Of a DNA stretch of 64,000 nucleotides, positions 10,146 to 19,621 are shown one piece after another; the first letter of the stretch is position 1, and each line of letters starts with the position of its first letter. The position numbers were made by a program, and so were the translations under genes. The notes below the pieces were generated by a model. It saw nothing but the letters and a program-made list of their open reading frames with translations. It made no database searches and had not been told where the DNA came from. Source of the stretch: Nephrocerus scutellatus (Eukaryota; Arthropoda; Insecta; Diptera; Pipunculidae); the NCBI GenBank assembly GCA_947095585.1, contig OX352765.1, forward strand, positions 56,942,920 through 57,006,919. The letters are read 5' to 3'.

Positions 10146-11366
10146 GTGCTAGAGCAATTTGTCGACGTTTTTGCTGTCAGCGACAACGACATGGGTAAAA
10201 CCAATATAGTGCGTCATCGAATCGATACAGGAAATGCTTTTCCAATTCGACAGGCGCCAAGACGATTACCACTTGCTAAGCAACAAGAGGCAGAAACACT
10301 GATAAAGAAGATGGAACGAGATTCAATCACAGAGAAGAATAAAAGCCCATGGAGCTCACATGTGTTACTTGTCCAAAAGAAAGATGATTCAACGAGATTT
10401 TGTGTGGACTATCGGAAACTGAACGATGTCACCAAGAAGGATAGTTATCCATTACCGCGTATAGATGATACATTGGACACCTTATCCGGAGCCAGAATAT
10501 TCAGTACATTGGATCTTAAAAGCGGATACTGACAGAAAGCAATTCATGACGACGACAAGGAAAAGACAGCATTTACTGTGGGAAACGGCTTGTATCAATT
10601 TTCTGTAATGCCGTTTGGTTTATGCAATGCTCCTGCTACGTTCGAACGGTTGATGGAACATGTTTTGCGAGGCCTTAGCTAGAAGACATGTCTGGTCTAT
10701 TTAGATGACATCATTGTTTTTGGCCGCACATTTAATGAGCACGTGAATAATCTACGGCAAGTTCTGGAAACCATAAAAGCAGCAGGATTAAAGTTGAGTC
10801 CGCCGAATTGAAGCCTTTTCAAAAATCAAGTGAATTATTTGGGCCCCATTGTATCCAGTCAAGGAGTACGCACGGACCCCAAGAAATTGGAAGCTGTTAA
10901 CGAATGGCCGGTACCAAAGAATTTACATGAGTTGCGAAGTTTTCTGGGGCTATGCTCATACTATCGACGGTTTGTGCCTTACTTTGCAGATGCTGCACGA
11001 AGCCTTCATCACCTTACTGAGAAGAACCAAAAGTTCCAATGGTCGAGTGAGCACCAAAAATCATTTGACTTGCTGAAGGGAAAGCTGTGTAGTTCTCCAA
11101 TTTTGGTATATCCACAGGCAGGAGAACTCTTCTTCCTGTACACTGACGCGAGCAATGCGGGAATAGGAGCGGTTCTATCGCAGAATCAAGAAGGATGGCC
11201 AGATGGATCGAACGACTTGAGGCATATTCATCCAGAACAGAGCGACGGGTTATCCAGAAGACCTTGTGCACCCCAATGCAAACACTATACAAGGCAAGAA
11301 AATAAGAAGTGCTCCCAAGTAGTTGCACAAATAAGACTAGAAGTCAAAGATCGCTGGACAAAATAG
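10146..11366 (+). pseudogene. Gypsy A reverse transcriptase and RNase H
   Basis: The RT fingers are seen as [13 protein letters not shown] and F-C-V-D-Y-R-K-L-N; the palm as [21 protein letters not shown] and the catalytic Y-L-D-D. The thumb/connection includes F-L-G-L-C-S-Y-Y-R-R-F-V. RNase H begins with L-Y-T-D-A-S-N-A-G-I-G-A-V-L-S-Q (about 11138) but is then cut short. It joins directly to a distal S-D-G-L-S-R-R-P-C block, so most of RNase H is deleted. In-frame stops occur after S-G-Y (about 10530), near 10681 and near 10809. The family is Ty3/gypsy; the clade is not resolved. Confidence 0.85.
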
Positions 11367-11375
11367 CAGCTAAGG

Positions 11376-11668
11376 GAGGAACAAGTGCGCGATGATTCGA
11401 TTGCTCCAATATTTCAATGGATGGAGCAAGGTGAAAGACCGGAGTGGCATTAGATTGCAACAGCAAGTCCTACAGTAAAAAGTTACTGGGCTCAGTGGCA
11501 GTCATTGAGATTGGAAGGTGGACTACTGGTAAGGCAATGGGAATCGGCTGATGGTCAAAGCACAAAATCACAGATTGTGCTACCAACAAACCGGATCAAA
11601 AAAGTTCTGCAAGAATCACATAGTGGAACATCGGGAGCGCATTTGGGCGTTATTAAGACGCTAACAAC
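11376..11668 (+). pseudogene. Gypsy A integrase N-terminal fragment
   Basis: The translation around 11505-11660 ends H-S-G-T-S-G-A-H-L-G-V-I-K-T-L, the His-His part of the integrase zinc domain. There is a stop at about 11452. At about 11668 sense coding stops and the next 180 bp read as integrase on the other strand, so this is a rearrangement junction. Confidence 0.65.
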
Positions 11669-11845
11669 GGTATACAACGATCCCATTCAACTTTGTTGGC
11701 ATTAACTTCTTTTTGCAGATGCTCTTCCAGCGTCCTGTTGAACCTTTCGACCATTCCGTCTGACTGTGGATGTAACGGAGTAGTCCTCGTTTTCTTGATA
11801 TTAACGACTTAACACAGCTCTTGAAAGACTATCGATTCAAAATTC
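11669..11845 (-). pseudogene. Inverted integrase catalytic-core fragment
   Basis: The minus strand from 11845 gives F-Q-E-L-C, N-I-K-K-T-R-T-T-P-L-H-P-Q-S-D-G-M-V-E-R-F-N-R-T-L, then a W-D-R-x-I-P tail. This is the segment around the catalytic Glu of a gypsy integrase. It directly abuts an LTR on its 5' side and the plus-strand integrase start on its 3' side. Most of the internal element between LTR and integrase is missing. Confidence 0.7.
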
Positions 11846-12070
11846 AAACGCGAAGTTAATAGAGAGAATTTAAAAACACAGGTTCATAAATTTATACTGG
11901 TGATAATTTTAAATGTACACAAAAACACTTATTACAACAACACTTATATTTCTGCAAGAACTTTTCCAACTTAACTGGTTGGATTTCAAATATGAACTAA
12001 TTGCTGTTCAAAGCGTCTCGCTATTTATACTCATTGAAAAGTTTCTAGAAACTTCCAATCTTATATAGGA
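11846..12070 (-). mobile_element. Gypsy-type LTR fragment, inverted
   Basis: The minus strand shows GGAAGTTTCTAGAAAC, a TATA box in GAGTATAAATAGCGAG, and later AAAAGTTCTTGCAG and AAGTGTTTTTGTGTAC, parallel to 7400-7738. It ends in a block (TTTAAATTCTCTCTATTAAC) that also occurs near 19300. Confidence 0.6.
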
Positions 12071-12159
12071 TTTCAATTTCAAAATAAACCATTTAAAGTT
12101 CAATGCAAACTTTTTCGAAAACAAAAACCTTTTTCAAAACAAATAAAACTTTTTCCAAA

Positions 12160-12830
12160 CCAAACAAGACCCCGGGGTCGGGGGGCTCCCATACAAATAT
12201 TTTACAAAATTTACCCGATTTTCTTCCAATTTTATATACATGTGTATCTCCCGTGGAAAACTCGTTTTTTTTAAAATTTTGGAGACCACTGGCCCCGTGA
12301 TCGTGGTCGTGAGGCACCATACAAAGTTTTAAAAAGAATTAACCCGATTTTCTTCAAATTTCATATACATGTGTATCTCCATGGACAACACTTTTTGTAA
12401 AAAAAATTTGAGAACCCGGCCTCCGGGTCGTGGGGCCCTATACAAATTTTTTAAAAAATGAGCTCGATTTTCTTCAAATTTTATACACATTTGTATCTCC
12501 GGTGGACAACACTTTTTGTAAAAATTTTGGAGACCCCAGGCCTCGGGGTCGTGTGGCACTATACAAATTTTTTTAAAAAAATTACCCCGACTTTCTTCAA
12601 ATTTTATACACGTGTGTATCTCTAATAGACAACACTTATTGTAAAAATTTTAAAGACGCCGGGACCTGGGGTCATATATATTTAAAATAAAAATTAACCC
12701 GATTTTGGTAAAATTTTATACACATGTGTATTTCTGATGGACAAAACTTTTTGGACATTTTTTGAGCGAATGGGCCCTGAGGCCCGTGGGGTGCCCGTAT
12801 ATTTTTTTTTAAAAATTGACGATAAGTGTT
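12160..12830 (+). repeat. Diverged tandem repeat of about 120 bp
   Basis: The anchor CCGATTTTCTTC (or a close variant) recurs at about 12217, 12346, 12466, 12589 and 12701, giving periods of 112-129 bp. Each unit also has a TATACACATGTGTATCTC block, near-palindromic around CATG, then GACAACACTTTTTGTAAAAATTTT and a GC-rich GGCCTCGGGGTCGTGGGGC block. Related units in the opposite orientation lie at 18150-18490 and 19130-19250. No coding function is visible. Confidence 0.75.
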
Positions 12831-13250
12831 GGTGACATCAGATTCTCCAACACCACCTATAACGCGTGCCGTGTTTCACGCGTGGCGCCATTTCTCGTTT
12901 TTTGAGGAATTTTTAACCACCTTTCGCACGACCTATAGGGCTGAAATTTTGTGAGCTGCTCAATTTCAATTTTGATATCCCGCATTGGACGTGTGTTGCG
13001 AGTCGCGTGTGAAGCGTGAAAAAAAAACACGTGAAATAGCCCTTACCTCAAAAACACTTATTTTGGCGATTATAACCAAATAATAAGTGACTTTGTTGCG
13101 TGTTTCGGTGTATACATAAAAGTTTGTACCCGAAAAACGAAGTTTTTTTACATTTACTTGTTAGCTTTTAAAAAGAAAAAGCCACTTTGATCGATCGAAC
13201 TTTGTTTCTCTTAAGAACGAAAAAAATTTGTCTCTGTTATTGAACTGAAA
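12831..13250 (-). other. Leader-like sequence of an inverted LTR element; no gene
   Basis: On the minus strand this follows the primer site at 13251-13267 and so should be the 5' leader of that element. I see no gag-like translation in it. Its far end merges with the 120-bp repeats. Confidence 0.4.
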
Positions 13251-13267
13251 TTACGTCGGGGTCACCA
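13251..13267 (-). other. Primer-binding site, tRNA-Trp type
   Basis: The minus strand reads TGGTGACCCCGACGTAA, three bases from the LTR end at 13271. As I recall, this complements the 3' end of tRNA-Trp. Use of tRNA-Trp is a hallmark of the CsRn1 group of Ty3/gypsy elements. Confidence 0.6.
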
Positions 13268-13270
13268 ATC

Positions 13271-13570
13271 TGTCGCGTCGACAATATGTTGCGTGCTAAA
13301 TAAAAAACTCACGACACAAGTTGTTTGCGGATTAAAAAATTAACAAAACTTTATTTTTTAAGTGTTACAAACGGCTGGCAATGAGTCGAACAACTTGTTT
13401 GACTCAGACTCATTGCAGAAAACAGAAGGGAGTGAAGTTGACTGCCTTTTGTTTGTTTCTATCTTCCGCTTGCATTAACACTATGCGTTTACGATTTACA
13501 CGTTGCGTTATTTACTATCCGCCACAATCTTGCCAATCAGCTTTTAGAAATCATGAAAAATCCGACTGGC
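13271..13570 (-). mobile_element. LTR of a CsRn1-like element (partial)
   Basis: The plus strand begins TGTCGCGTCGACA at 13271, the expected inverted terminal end beside the primer site. On the minus strand an AATAAA lies near 13350, as expected for an LTR polyadenylation site. The other end is overlapped by RTE-like sequence near 13572 and cannot be fixed. Confidence 0.45.
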
Positions 13571-13571
13571 T

Positions 13572-13790
13572 CATGAAAGTGCTCTTCCAAGATGCTTTTG
13601 AGATCAGCGATCAGATTACCCTGTTTACTGTATAATCTTCATACCACGGAATCTATGCTAGAACTTGAGTTCTTGGTGCAGTCTTCGCTCTCTGTACTAA
13701 AGTCAAGTACGAGATTCTTCTCCAATGCTGCTTTCTGCGACATTAAACTATTTTTCAATATCTTCTGAGCTTTTTATCAGCCTAATTCCC
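13572..13790 (-). mobile_element. RTE-like fragment, pre-RT region
   Basis: It aligns with 1270-1395: GTGCTCTTCC, AGATCAGCGATCAGATTACCC and TTTTTCAATATCTTCTGAGC are shared with small changes. The fragment resumes at 14626 after an intervening block. Confidence 0.6.
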
Positions 13791-13844
13791 ATAGTCACGC
13801 ATGTGTGAGATAAATATCGCATCGCTTCATGTGATGAGATAACT

Positions 13845-13975
13845 ATTACATCATCATCACAGTTGGCTCTACAACCGGTGTCCGGTCCTGGCCTCCCTCA
13901 AAAAATCTATCCAGCGGTCCCGATTTCGAGCCGATGTCATCCTTAAGCGATGGTCGCTCCTCAATGAATGGATTT
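13845..13975 (-). mobile_element. 3' end of an RTE-type LINE
   Basis: The minus strand encodes D-R-W-I-D-F-L-R-E-A-R-T-G-H-R-L followed by a stop. A short GATGATGATG tail follows, the style of C-terminus and simple-repeat tail known in RTE elements. It is only the terminal piece. Confidence 0.5.
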
Positions 13976-13989
13976 ACGCCCTCAAAACG

Positions 13990-14322
13990 AAGAAAACCAT
14001 CAACAATGTATGCGGCAATGAGATTTCACCAATAATCCCAACTAACGAGTATTCATCGGCAGATAAGCTTCAATTGGCAGAGATCGAAAGGTTAAGGCAA
14101 GAGATCAAGCAACTTCCAACAGAAATGCCTCACAAAATAAGCAACCACGACCTTCACCAGTACGCCGTGGCATACTTAGGTCTTATTTTAACGGTATCAG
14201 CAATCATCTTCTGCAGATGGAAAACAAGGATAACAAACAAAACTAGGAGAACATCAGCCTACCTAGCGACGAAATCTGTTGAATGGCTGCATTCAACGTG
14301 GGGGAGTATGTTCAAGAACTGA
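13990..14322 (+). pseudogene. Env-like C-terminal tail of an LTR element
   Basis: The frame through 14074-14322 has a charged helix (A-E-I-E-R-L-R-Q-E-I-K), then one strong membrane span (Y-L-G-L-I-L-T-V-S-A-I-I-F-C) and a basic cytoplasmic tail. This resembles the transmembrane end of insect retroelement envelope proteins. The TGGGGGAG at 14299-14306, directly before an LTR-like TGTTCAAG, supports a 3' end position with its polypurine tract. The rest of the env is absent. Host membrane protein is the alternative, but there is no upstream sequence to support it. Confidence 0.45.
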
Positions 14323-14625
14323 AAAGTGTTTGTGCATATTGGGCTCATTTTCACAATAAAATTCATAACAAAATCCGTAGTAAAATTCATAATGTAAATT
14401 CATAAGACATGCAAATGAACCCAATATGCACTAAGCCAAGTTCCGAATTCCGGCTAAGCGAAACATGATCCGAGATCTATTACAGTTCACCTTGAACTCA
14501 AAGTGAATACAAACAGGTGCATCAATGGGAATATGTTTCGCTTGTCAGCAATTCCAACATTATCATTCATTGAGTACCAATTCTTAAAATTGACAATTCA
14601 TATTCATCTTCGCGTGCCCGCGTTC
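14309..14625 (+). mobile_element. 3' LTR-like segment, partial
   Basis: It starts TGTTCAAGAACTG just after the polypurine tract. AATAAA occurs near 14358. Its end is not defined because RTE-like sequence starts at 14626. Confidence 0.4.
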
Positions 14626-14736
14626 TATGAGACTGTTGCAATGTTTGGTACGCAACATTCTTAGGTTCAGTCGGTAGTTTAAATTCATCATCAAACCAGT
14701 CGTTCCGATCTCTACGACTACTGTCTAAGATGGAGT
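14626..14736 (-). mobile_element. RTE-like fragment
   Basis: GCAACATTCTTAGGTTCAGTC, CCAGTCGTTCCGATC and TCTACGACTACT match 1398-1490 and 16680-16760. It continues the fragment that stopped near 13790, so the block between them is a likely insertion or rearrangement. Confidence 0.6.
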
Positions 14737-14737
14737 C

Positions 14738-15092
14738 TGTTGCATATTACGATATGCAATTTAAGCAATCAGCCACTGCCTTGCGCAATATCGGCTGTGT
14801 TAATGACCCAATTGTATACATTTTTGTCGATTAAACACTTATTCATTATTTGCAATACGGACCTTAAATGCACTATGTCAATTACACACTTTTATTGTAA
14901 CCCACATACAATTGTCAATTAGGCATTTTAGCTTTAGGAATAGTCATTAAGCGATTAAAGGCTTTTATGTAATATTTGAATAGTATAAAAGAAAATGATT
15001 TTTAAGAAATAAATGACTTACATTCAGATAGCATTCAGCGTTGTTTTAATTCCAAAAGCGGACAACAAAACAGTTGTTCGCTATACACAACA
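14738..15092 (+). mobile_element. 5' LTR of a BEL/Pao element
   Basis: It starts TGTTGCATATTACG and ends ...CTATACACAACA, directly before a TGG-initiated primer site. A BEL-type gag follows. AATAAA occurs at about 15008. The second LTR of this copy is not in the window. Confidence 0.5.
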
Positions 15093-15094
15093 TT

Positions 15095-15113
15095 TGGTTA
15101 CCCCAACGTGATC
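15095..15113 (+). other. Primer-binding-site-like sequence
   Basis: TGGTTACCCCAACGTGATC follows the LTR end by two bases. It resembles a tRNA 3' complement (nearest to tRNA-Trp, with mismatches). The tRNA is not certain. Confidence 0.5.
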
Positions 15114-15114
15114 G

Positions 15115-16098
15115 GTGAATGCAGTTAAGGCTCATTGGGACAACATTTTCAGAATTCTTCAAGAGATAGTGACAGAAGACGAATCTCAAGATGAGTTCTT
15201 TGAAGTGGAGGATGCATACAATGACCCAATTATTGGAAAGAAGCACGCTAGCAATAATAACACAATCAGGTGTCGAGACTACTGCTCGACTACCAAGGAT
15301 AAATCTGCCAGTATTCAATGGATTTTATTTACAATATAGGCAGTTTGCAGAACTCTTCCAGCAACTAATACATCAGCCATGTATAAGGCTTTCACAAAAG
15401 ATGTATTACTTGAAGGCAAACGTGACAGGAGATGCCGCACGTCTGCTCGAACAACTCCCGCCAACCGTGGAAAGCTATTTGACTGCCTGGACAATTATCA
15501 AGGACCGCTATGAAAATAAGAGTCTAATCGTCTCAGTATTTATTCAATAGTTTGCGGCTTAACCGGTTTTTAGAACAGTGTCCACAGGCGGACTAAAAAA
15601 ATGCATGATGGATTGAAGGAAGCATTTCTTGGTATTGGAAACCTTGGCATATGTGCATTAGTGTTACATATCATGCTACAGAAGTTGGAACCAGAAAGCC
15701 ATCGTTTGTTTGAACAATCCCTATCCAATCAACTTGAAGTTCCGCAGGTTTCAATATTTTTAACGTTTTTGGAGAAACGCTTCCAAATGTTAGAACCCCT
15801 TGGTGAAAAAAGGGAAAGACCCTTCCAAAGATTAAACAATAAGTCAAATTGTTTAATCACAGCAGAAAGTGAAAGGACGTGCCACCTATGTACGGACGTC
15901 TCTCACATTTTAACCAAATGCAAGAGGTTTTTACAAATGTGTCCTCAAGAGCGAAATTTAAAGGTACGACAACTAAGGCTCTGCCTAAACTGCTTAAAGT
16001 CCGGTCACGCATCCCGCTACTCCAAATATGGACACTGTTTAAGGTGCCAACAGAAACATAATACTCTGTTGCACTTCAGTGCTCAAAGGGAAAATCAC
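15115..16098 (+). pseudogene. BEL/Pao gag, truncated
   Basis: The first part (15191-15550) has L-P-R-I-N-L-P-V-F-N-G, F-A-E-L-F, Y-L-K-A-N-V-T-G-D-A-A-R-L-L and A-W-x-I-I-K-D-R-Y-E-N, the standard BEL/Pao capsid pattern. A stop at 15550 is followed by 15601 onward with K-L-E-P-E-S-H-R-L-F-E and F-L-E-K-R-F. A cysteine cluster, C-H-L-C..H..C and C-L-N-C..G-H..C..C-L-R-C-Q-Q-K-H-N-T-L-L-H, closes the protein. The frame ends where minus-strand RTE-like sequence begins (about 16100). No protease or RT of this element is present. Confidence 0.8.
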
Positions 16099-16101
16099 AA
16101 T

Positions 16102-17600
16102 TATAACATTGGTCATGGTCAACCTAGATAGTCGTGTCAGTTTATTTGGGATGCCGAATTCCCTCATGGCTTTATAAGGTTCTACACGTGCTATGCTATC
16201 ATAGGCGGTTTTAAAGTCTATAAAAACATGGTGTAGTGAGTTTTGAAACTCTGGACATTTTTTCATCACCTACCTAGGGGTGTAAATCGAATACGTTGTT
16301 TATTTGCTTGCGATGAAGCCACACAGGTATGGACCAATGATGACATAAGCGTATTGGGCTACTGTCTGTTATATCTTTACTTTTAGTTCTTCTAACGTTC
16401 AACAATTAAAACACGACTTCTTGCTATTGGTATCTTTATTGTTTCACTGTCCAGATTGTACTGAACTCATCACAAAAATCATTACCATACTAATATAATT
16501 ATGGGATATACATATATACATAACACAGTCTTGAAAGATTGAAGAGAAAATTTTATAGGCGGTACTCAACAAAGTTATACCACACGATCAAATTACCCTC
16601 TTTGTGCTTGCAGTAAGTGCAACGCGGAATATATTTCGTCATACCACAAACTCTTTGAAAGAACTTCTATGAAGCTGTTACATTGCTTGGTACGCAACAT
16701 TCTTAGGTTCAGTCGTAGAACCTGTCGTTCCGATCATTACAACTACTGCCTAAGATGGTGTCAGCGTTTTAATAACAGTATTCTTAACGCTTTGTCCATT
16801 TCTCTTCTACGCCCGACATCTTAGCCCCAGGACTTACTCGCCCTGCATTTAGGGCGAGTCCTATCGCTTGACCGTAGATTTATCTGGTCACTTCTTTGCG
16901 AAGGACAGCCGTGTTGACTCGATGCAACGGATGCAGTCTTTCTTGATGATGCAATCAGGGCTTGGAGGTACGTTCTATCTGGGTGCGAGGGGCTCCAATA
17001 GGAGACACCCAGATGGCATTGTGGATATTTGTACTCGCCAACCTTATACTCGCAACGACCAAATTATTGCTTGCTGCCAACTCCACGACTCGTTGTCCAT
17101 TGTCATTAGTGTCCTCATGCAATCATGTATCCCTACCTTTTTTTGGCATTAATATCCCCCATAATGATTTTTACGTGATACTGAGGACAGACATGGAGTT
17201 GCCGTTGGACTGATTTAAAGAATCTTCTTTTTCGTCATATGGGAACGTTTATGAGGCTTATGTTTTTAAATCTGCCCTGCACGCGAAAGGTGCATAGCCG
17301 TTTATTTACTACATTAAAGCCGATAAGGTAAGGTTTCATTCTTTTGCTGATTAGGAACCCCACCCCGAGCACATGATGTCTTGTGAATGACAGCTGTATA
17401 TATGTCATACTCTGATTTTTGTACGACACCATTACCTGTCCACCGAATCTCCTAAAGTGATGTTATGTCAGCATTATATTTGGACAAGGTATCGGCTAGT
17501 TCCTGTGCAGCTCTATACAATGAGCGTACGTTCCATGAGAAAATTCTTAAATCGTTTAGCTGTTTTCATTGCCGCGGTCGTCATCGTTCATCAGTGTATC
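16102..17600 (-). pseudogene. RTE-like non-LTR retrotransposon remnant (endonuclease to RT)
   Basis: On the minus strand, 17565-17235 encodes an APE endonuclease start: F-S-W-N-V-R-S-L-Y, then I-R-W-T-G-N-G-V-V, then V-G-F-L-I-S-K-R-M-K and R-L-C-T-F-R-V-Q-G-R-F. Sequences at 16870-16680 match 1600-1395 of the sister copy, and 16269-16102 encodes F-I-D-F-K-T-A-Y-D-S-I of the RT. Roughly 300 bp corresponding to about 1000-1315 of the sister copy is missing near 16590. The element is interrupted by a small insertion at 16367-16527. There are many stops; it is dead. Confidence 0.75.
16367..16527 (-). mobile_element. Solo-LTR-like insertion, 161 bp
   Basis: It interrupts the RTE-like sequence. 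The flanks join to match the sister copy at 915-935. The short repeat GTC occurs at both sides (16364-16366, 16528-16530). On the minus strand it starts TGTGTTATG, contains AACAATAAAG, and ends GATATAACA, so it has TG..CA ends and an internal polyadenylation signal. The size is small for an LTR; a MITE is an alternative. Confidence 0.45.
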
Positions 17601-18149
17601 CAATGTTGATTAGGGGTTCCCTAATTAAGTTTTTTACAGGCGATGTTATTAGCCCCTCTCCAACCTTACTTTAAAGGGAATAGCCCGATCATTTAACTTT
17701 TTATATATGGGAGGAAAATTACCAGCGGCCACCACGTTGAGGTTTGATTATACTTCCACCTGTCAGAGATAGTTACGGCCACCTGCTATTCTAAAGCATT
17801 ATTTGTTATTATCTCTATTCAGCTGAGTGCTGACTGCCTTACTGAATAAGAAGATATGTGATGTGATGATTAGGTATAATGATTTGGAATTGAACCGCAA
17901 TTCCAAAAAGACCCTATAAGTATACCGTTTTAAAAATGCATAGTAATAAAATTCTATACATACATATTTACATACTCGTAATCTCGGCTCAGATTAAACG
18001 AAAAATAGCAAACGCACTATTATATTCCCATACTTCTACTTCGCTACAAGTATACATACGCATCGTTGAATAACCCTGATCAACAAACAAAAGAAAAAGT
18101 GTATACCATTTCTGAATTCCAGGGCCCGTATTCCTATATTTTAAATTAA
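17601..18149 (-). other. Probable 5' flank of the RTE-like element, then AT-rich spacer
   Basis: From 17601 to about 17830 the sequence is moderately GC-balanced and continuous with the endonuclease start, so it may be the element's 5' UTR. From about 17870 it becomes AT-rich with no visible gene. Confidence 0.35.
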
Positions 18150-18490
18150 ATAAAAAAAACCAATCCATAACAAATTTTTTTCATGTAAATTTTTTAATGG
18201 GAAATACACACGAGCAAAGTTTGAATAAAATCGGCTTAATTTTGCAAAATATTACGTGGGAGTCCCTCGGCCCAGTGCCTGATCACTTCCAAATTCTTAC
18301 ATTGTGCAAAGTTCGAATACTAATTTTTAAATAAAATTATATGAGAGCCCTGGGTCCTGGAGCCTGATCACTTTACATTTTTACAAAACGTGTTATCACT
18401 AGAGATAACCATATTTACAAAATTTAATAAATCGGGCTAATTTTTAACAAAAAAAATGGAGGGGTGGAGACAACACGACTTTCTTTTACG
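18150..18490 (-). repeat. Inverted units of the 120-bp repeat
   Basis: About two and a half units matching the reverse complement of 12160-12830: GGAAATACACACG, AAAATCGGCTTAATTTT and GTGGGAGTCCCTCGGCC, then AGAGCCCTGGG, ACAAAACGTGTTATC and AATCGGGCTAATTTTT. Confidence 0.6.
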
Positions 18491-18903
18491 GACGGTGCCG
18501 GAATCTCCAGTAAATGTATATTATTTTTTTAAAATTTTTATTTTTTTTTTTTTTATTTTATTAATTTTTTGTTTTTTGTTTACATTTCTTTTGTACTTAA
18601 CAGATTTCTCCTAAGTGCTATACTTTTTGAGTTATTTGCAAAATCTCGAAAAAATGTCTAAGTAAACAGTCACTTCCGGTTGGCAGATTTGCATCAAAAT
18701 CATATCTGGCCCCTCACAATTTATGTAAAAAGCTTAATAATAAATTTTCATCCCGATAAGTTCAGCTGTCTGGGCTGTAGAGTGCACACAGACAGACAGA
18801 CAGAGATTTTTTTATTTTCGCTTATCTGACTCAGGAGGTACGGTAATAGGTAAATCTGCAAAAATCCCGAGTTCGAAAATTTCATGATTACTATACTTCC
18901 TAT
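18491..18903. other. AT-rich spacer with GACA microsatellite
   Basis: A long T-rich tract at 18524-18590 and a (CAGA)n-type run at 18791-18806 are the visible features. No gene is seen. The style is that of the edge of a non-autonomous transposon, but no ends could be matched. Confidence 0.4.
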
Positions 18904-19107
18904 AGCTGTGTTGCTTTGTTAAAACCAGGTTGGCTTACAACAACACCCGCATAAGCACAAAGCCAAAAGTAAATCCAAAAAAATTTTAGGATTAAGAAAC
19001 TAAAGCCATTTTATAGTTATGGTGCTCACTGTAAGGCGGTAAAACCAAAAGCTGTTGCTTTGAGATATAAAGTAAAACCAGCTTAGCTTTACCAAAGCAA
19101 CACAGCT
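18904..19107. mobile_element. MITE with perfect 15-bp terminal inverted repeats
   Basis: The 204-bp element starts AGCTGTGTTGCTTTG and ends CAAAGCAACACAGCT, exact reverse complements. Homology continues imperfectly inward (TTAAAACCAGGTTGG against GGTAAAGCTAAGCTGG). TAT flanks both sides (18901-18903 and 19108-19110), a likely 3-bp target duplication. It holds no coding frame. A 3-bp AT-rich duplication fits PIF/Harbinger-type mobilisation, but no autonomous partner is present. Confidence 0.75.
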
Positions 19108-19129
19108 TATGTAAAAGAAAGTAAAAATA

Positions 19130-19250
19130 ATATGGGCGCCCCTTGGCCTTTCGGTACGATGACTTCCAAATTTTTATAAAAAGTGTTGTTATCGGAGATA
19201 CACAGTCTACAAATTTTGAAGAAAATCCCTCTTTAGGAAGTGCGTTAAAA
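19130..19250 (-). repeat. Single inverted unit of the 120-bp repeat
   Basis: GCGCCCCTTGGCC, AAATTTTTATAAAAAGTGTTG, GGAGATACACA and AATTTTGAAGAAAAT follow the order of the reverse-complemented unit at 12340-12460. Confidence 0.6.
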
Positions 19251-19295
19251 ATTGATCACAAGATTCCACTAAGCAGCCAGCCTCCAACAACCGAG

Positions 19296-19330
19296 AGAAC
19301 GCGAGGTTAATATAGAGAATTTAAAAATTT
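19296..19330 (-). repeat. Short LTR scrap
   Basis: AACGCGAGGTTAATATAGAG followed by AATTTAAAAA resembles the LTR boundary block at 11845-11880. It is too short to classify further. Confidence 0.4.
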
Positions 19331-19621
19331 ACCGACTAATATGTGTCATATTCCGCCATTTCACGGGAAAATTGTATCTGCGTGTGTATATTGATGAACT
19401 CGTATTTTTCCATTAGCCATTATATCCTTCACCTCGATTATTTATGAGATTATGCAATTCTCGTAAAAATAAACACAGAACACACAGAGAATTGAAATAT
19501 ATACTGAAAAGTCTACAACCCCAACTGCCAACCCCAAATACCAGTGTAACAATAAACAAAGATTGTACACTGTATAAACAAAAAAGGAAGTTAAAAAAGC
19601 CCCTGTGTAGCTATACTATTT

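Noticed and set aside
14074..14322. Host single-pass membrane protein
   Set aside because: A membrane span is visible, but it is followed at once by a polypurine tract and an LTR-like start, and no upstream exon is evident. An env tail is more likely.
16868..17213. Plus-strand frames of 83-94 codons
   Set aside because: They lie antisense to the RTE-like remnant and contain no motif. Neighbouring minus-strand blocks explain the region better.
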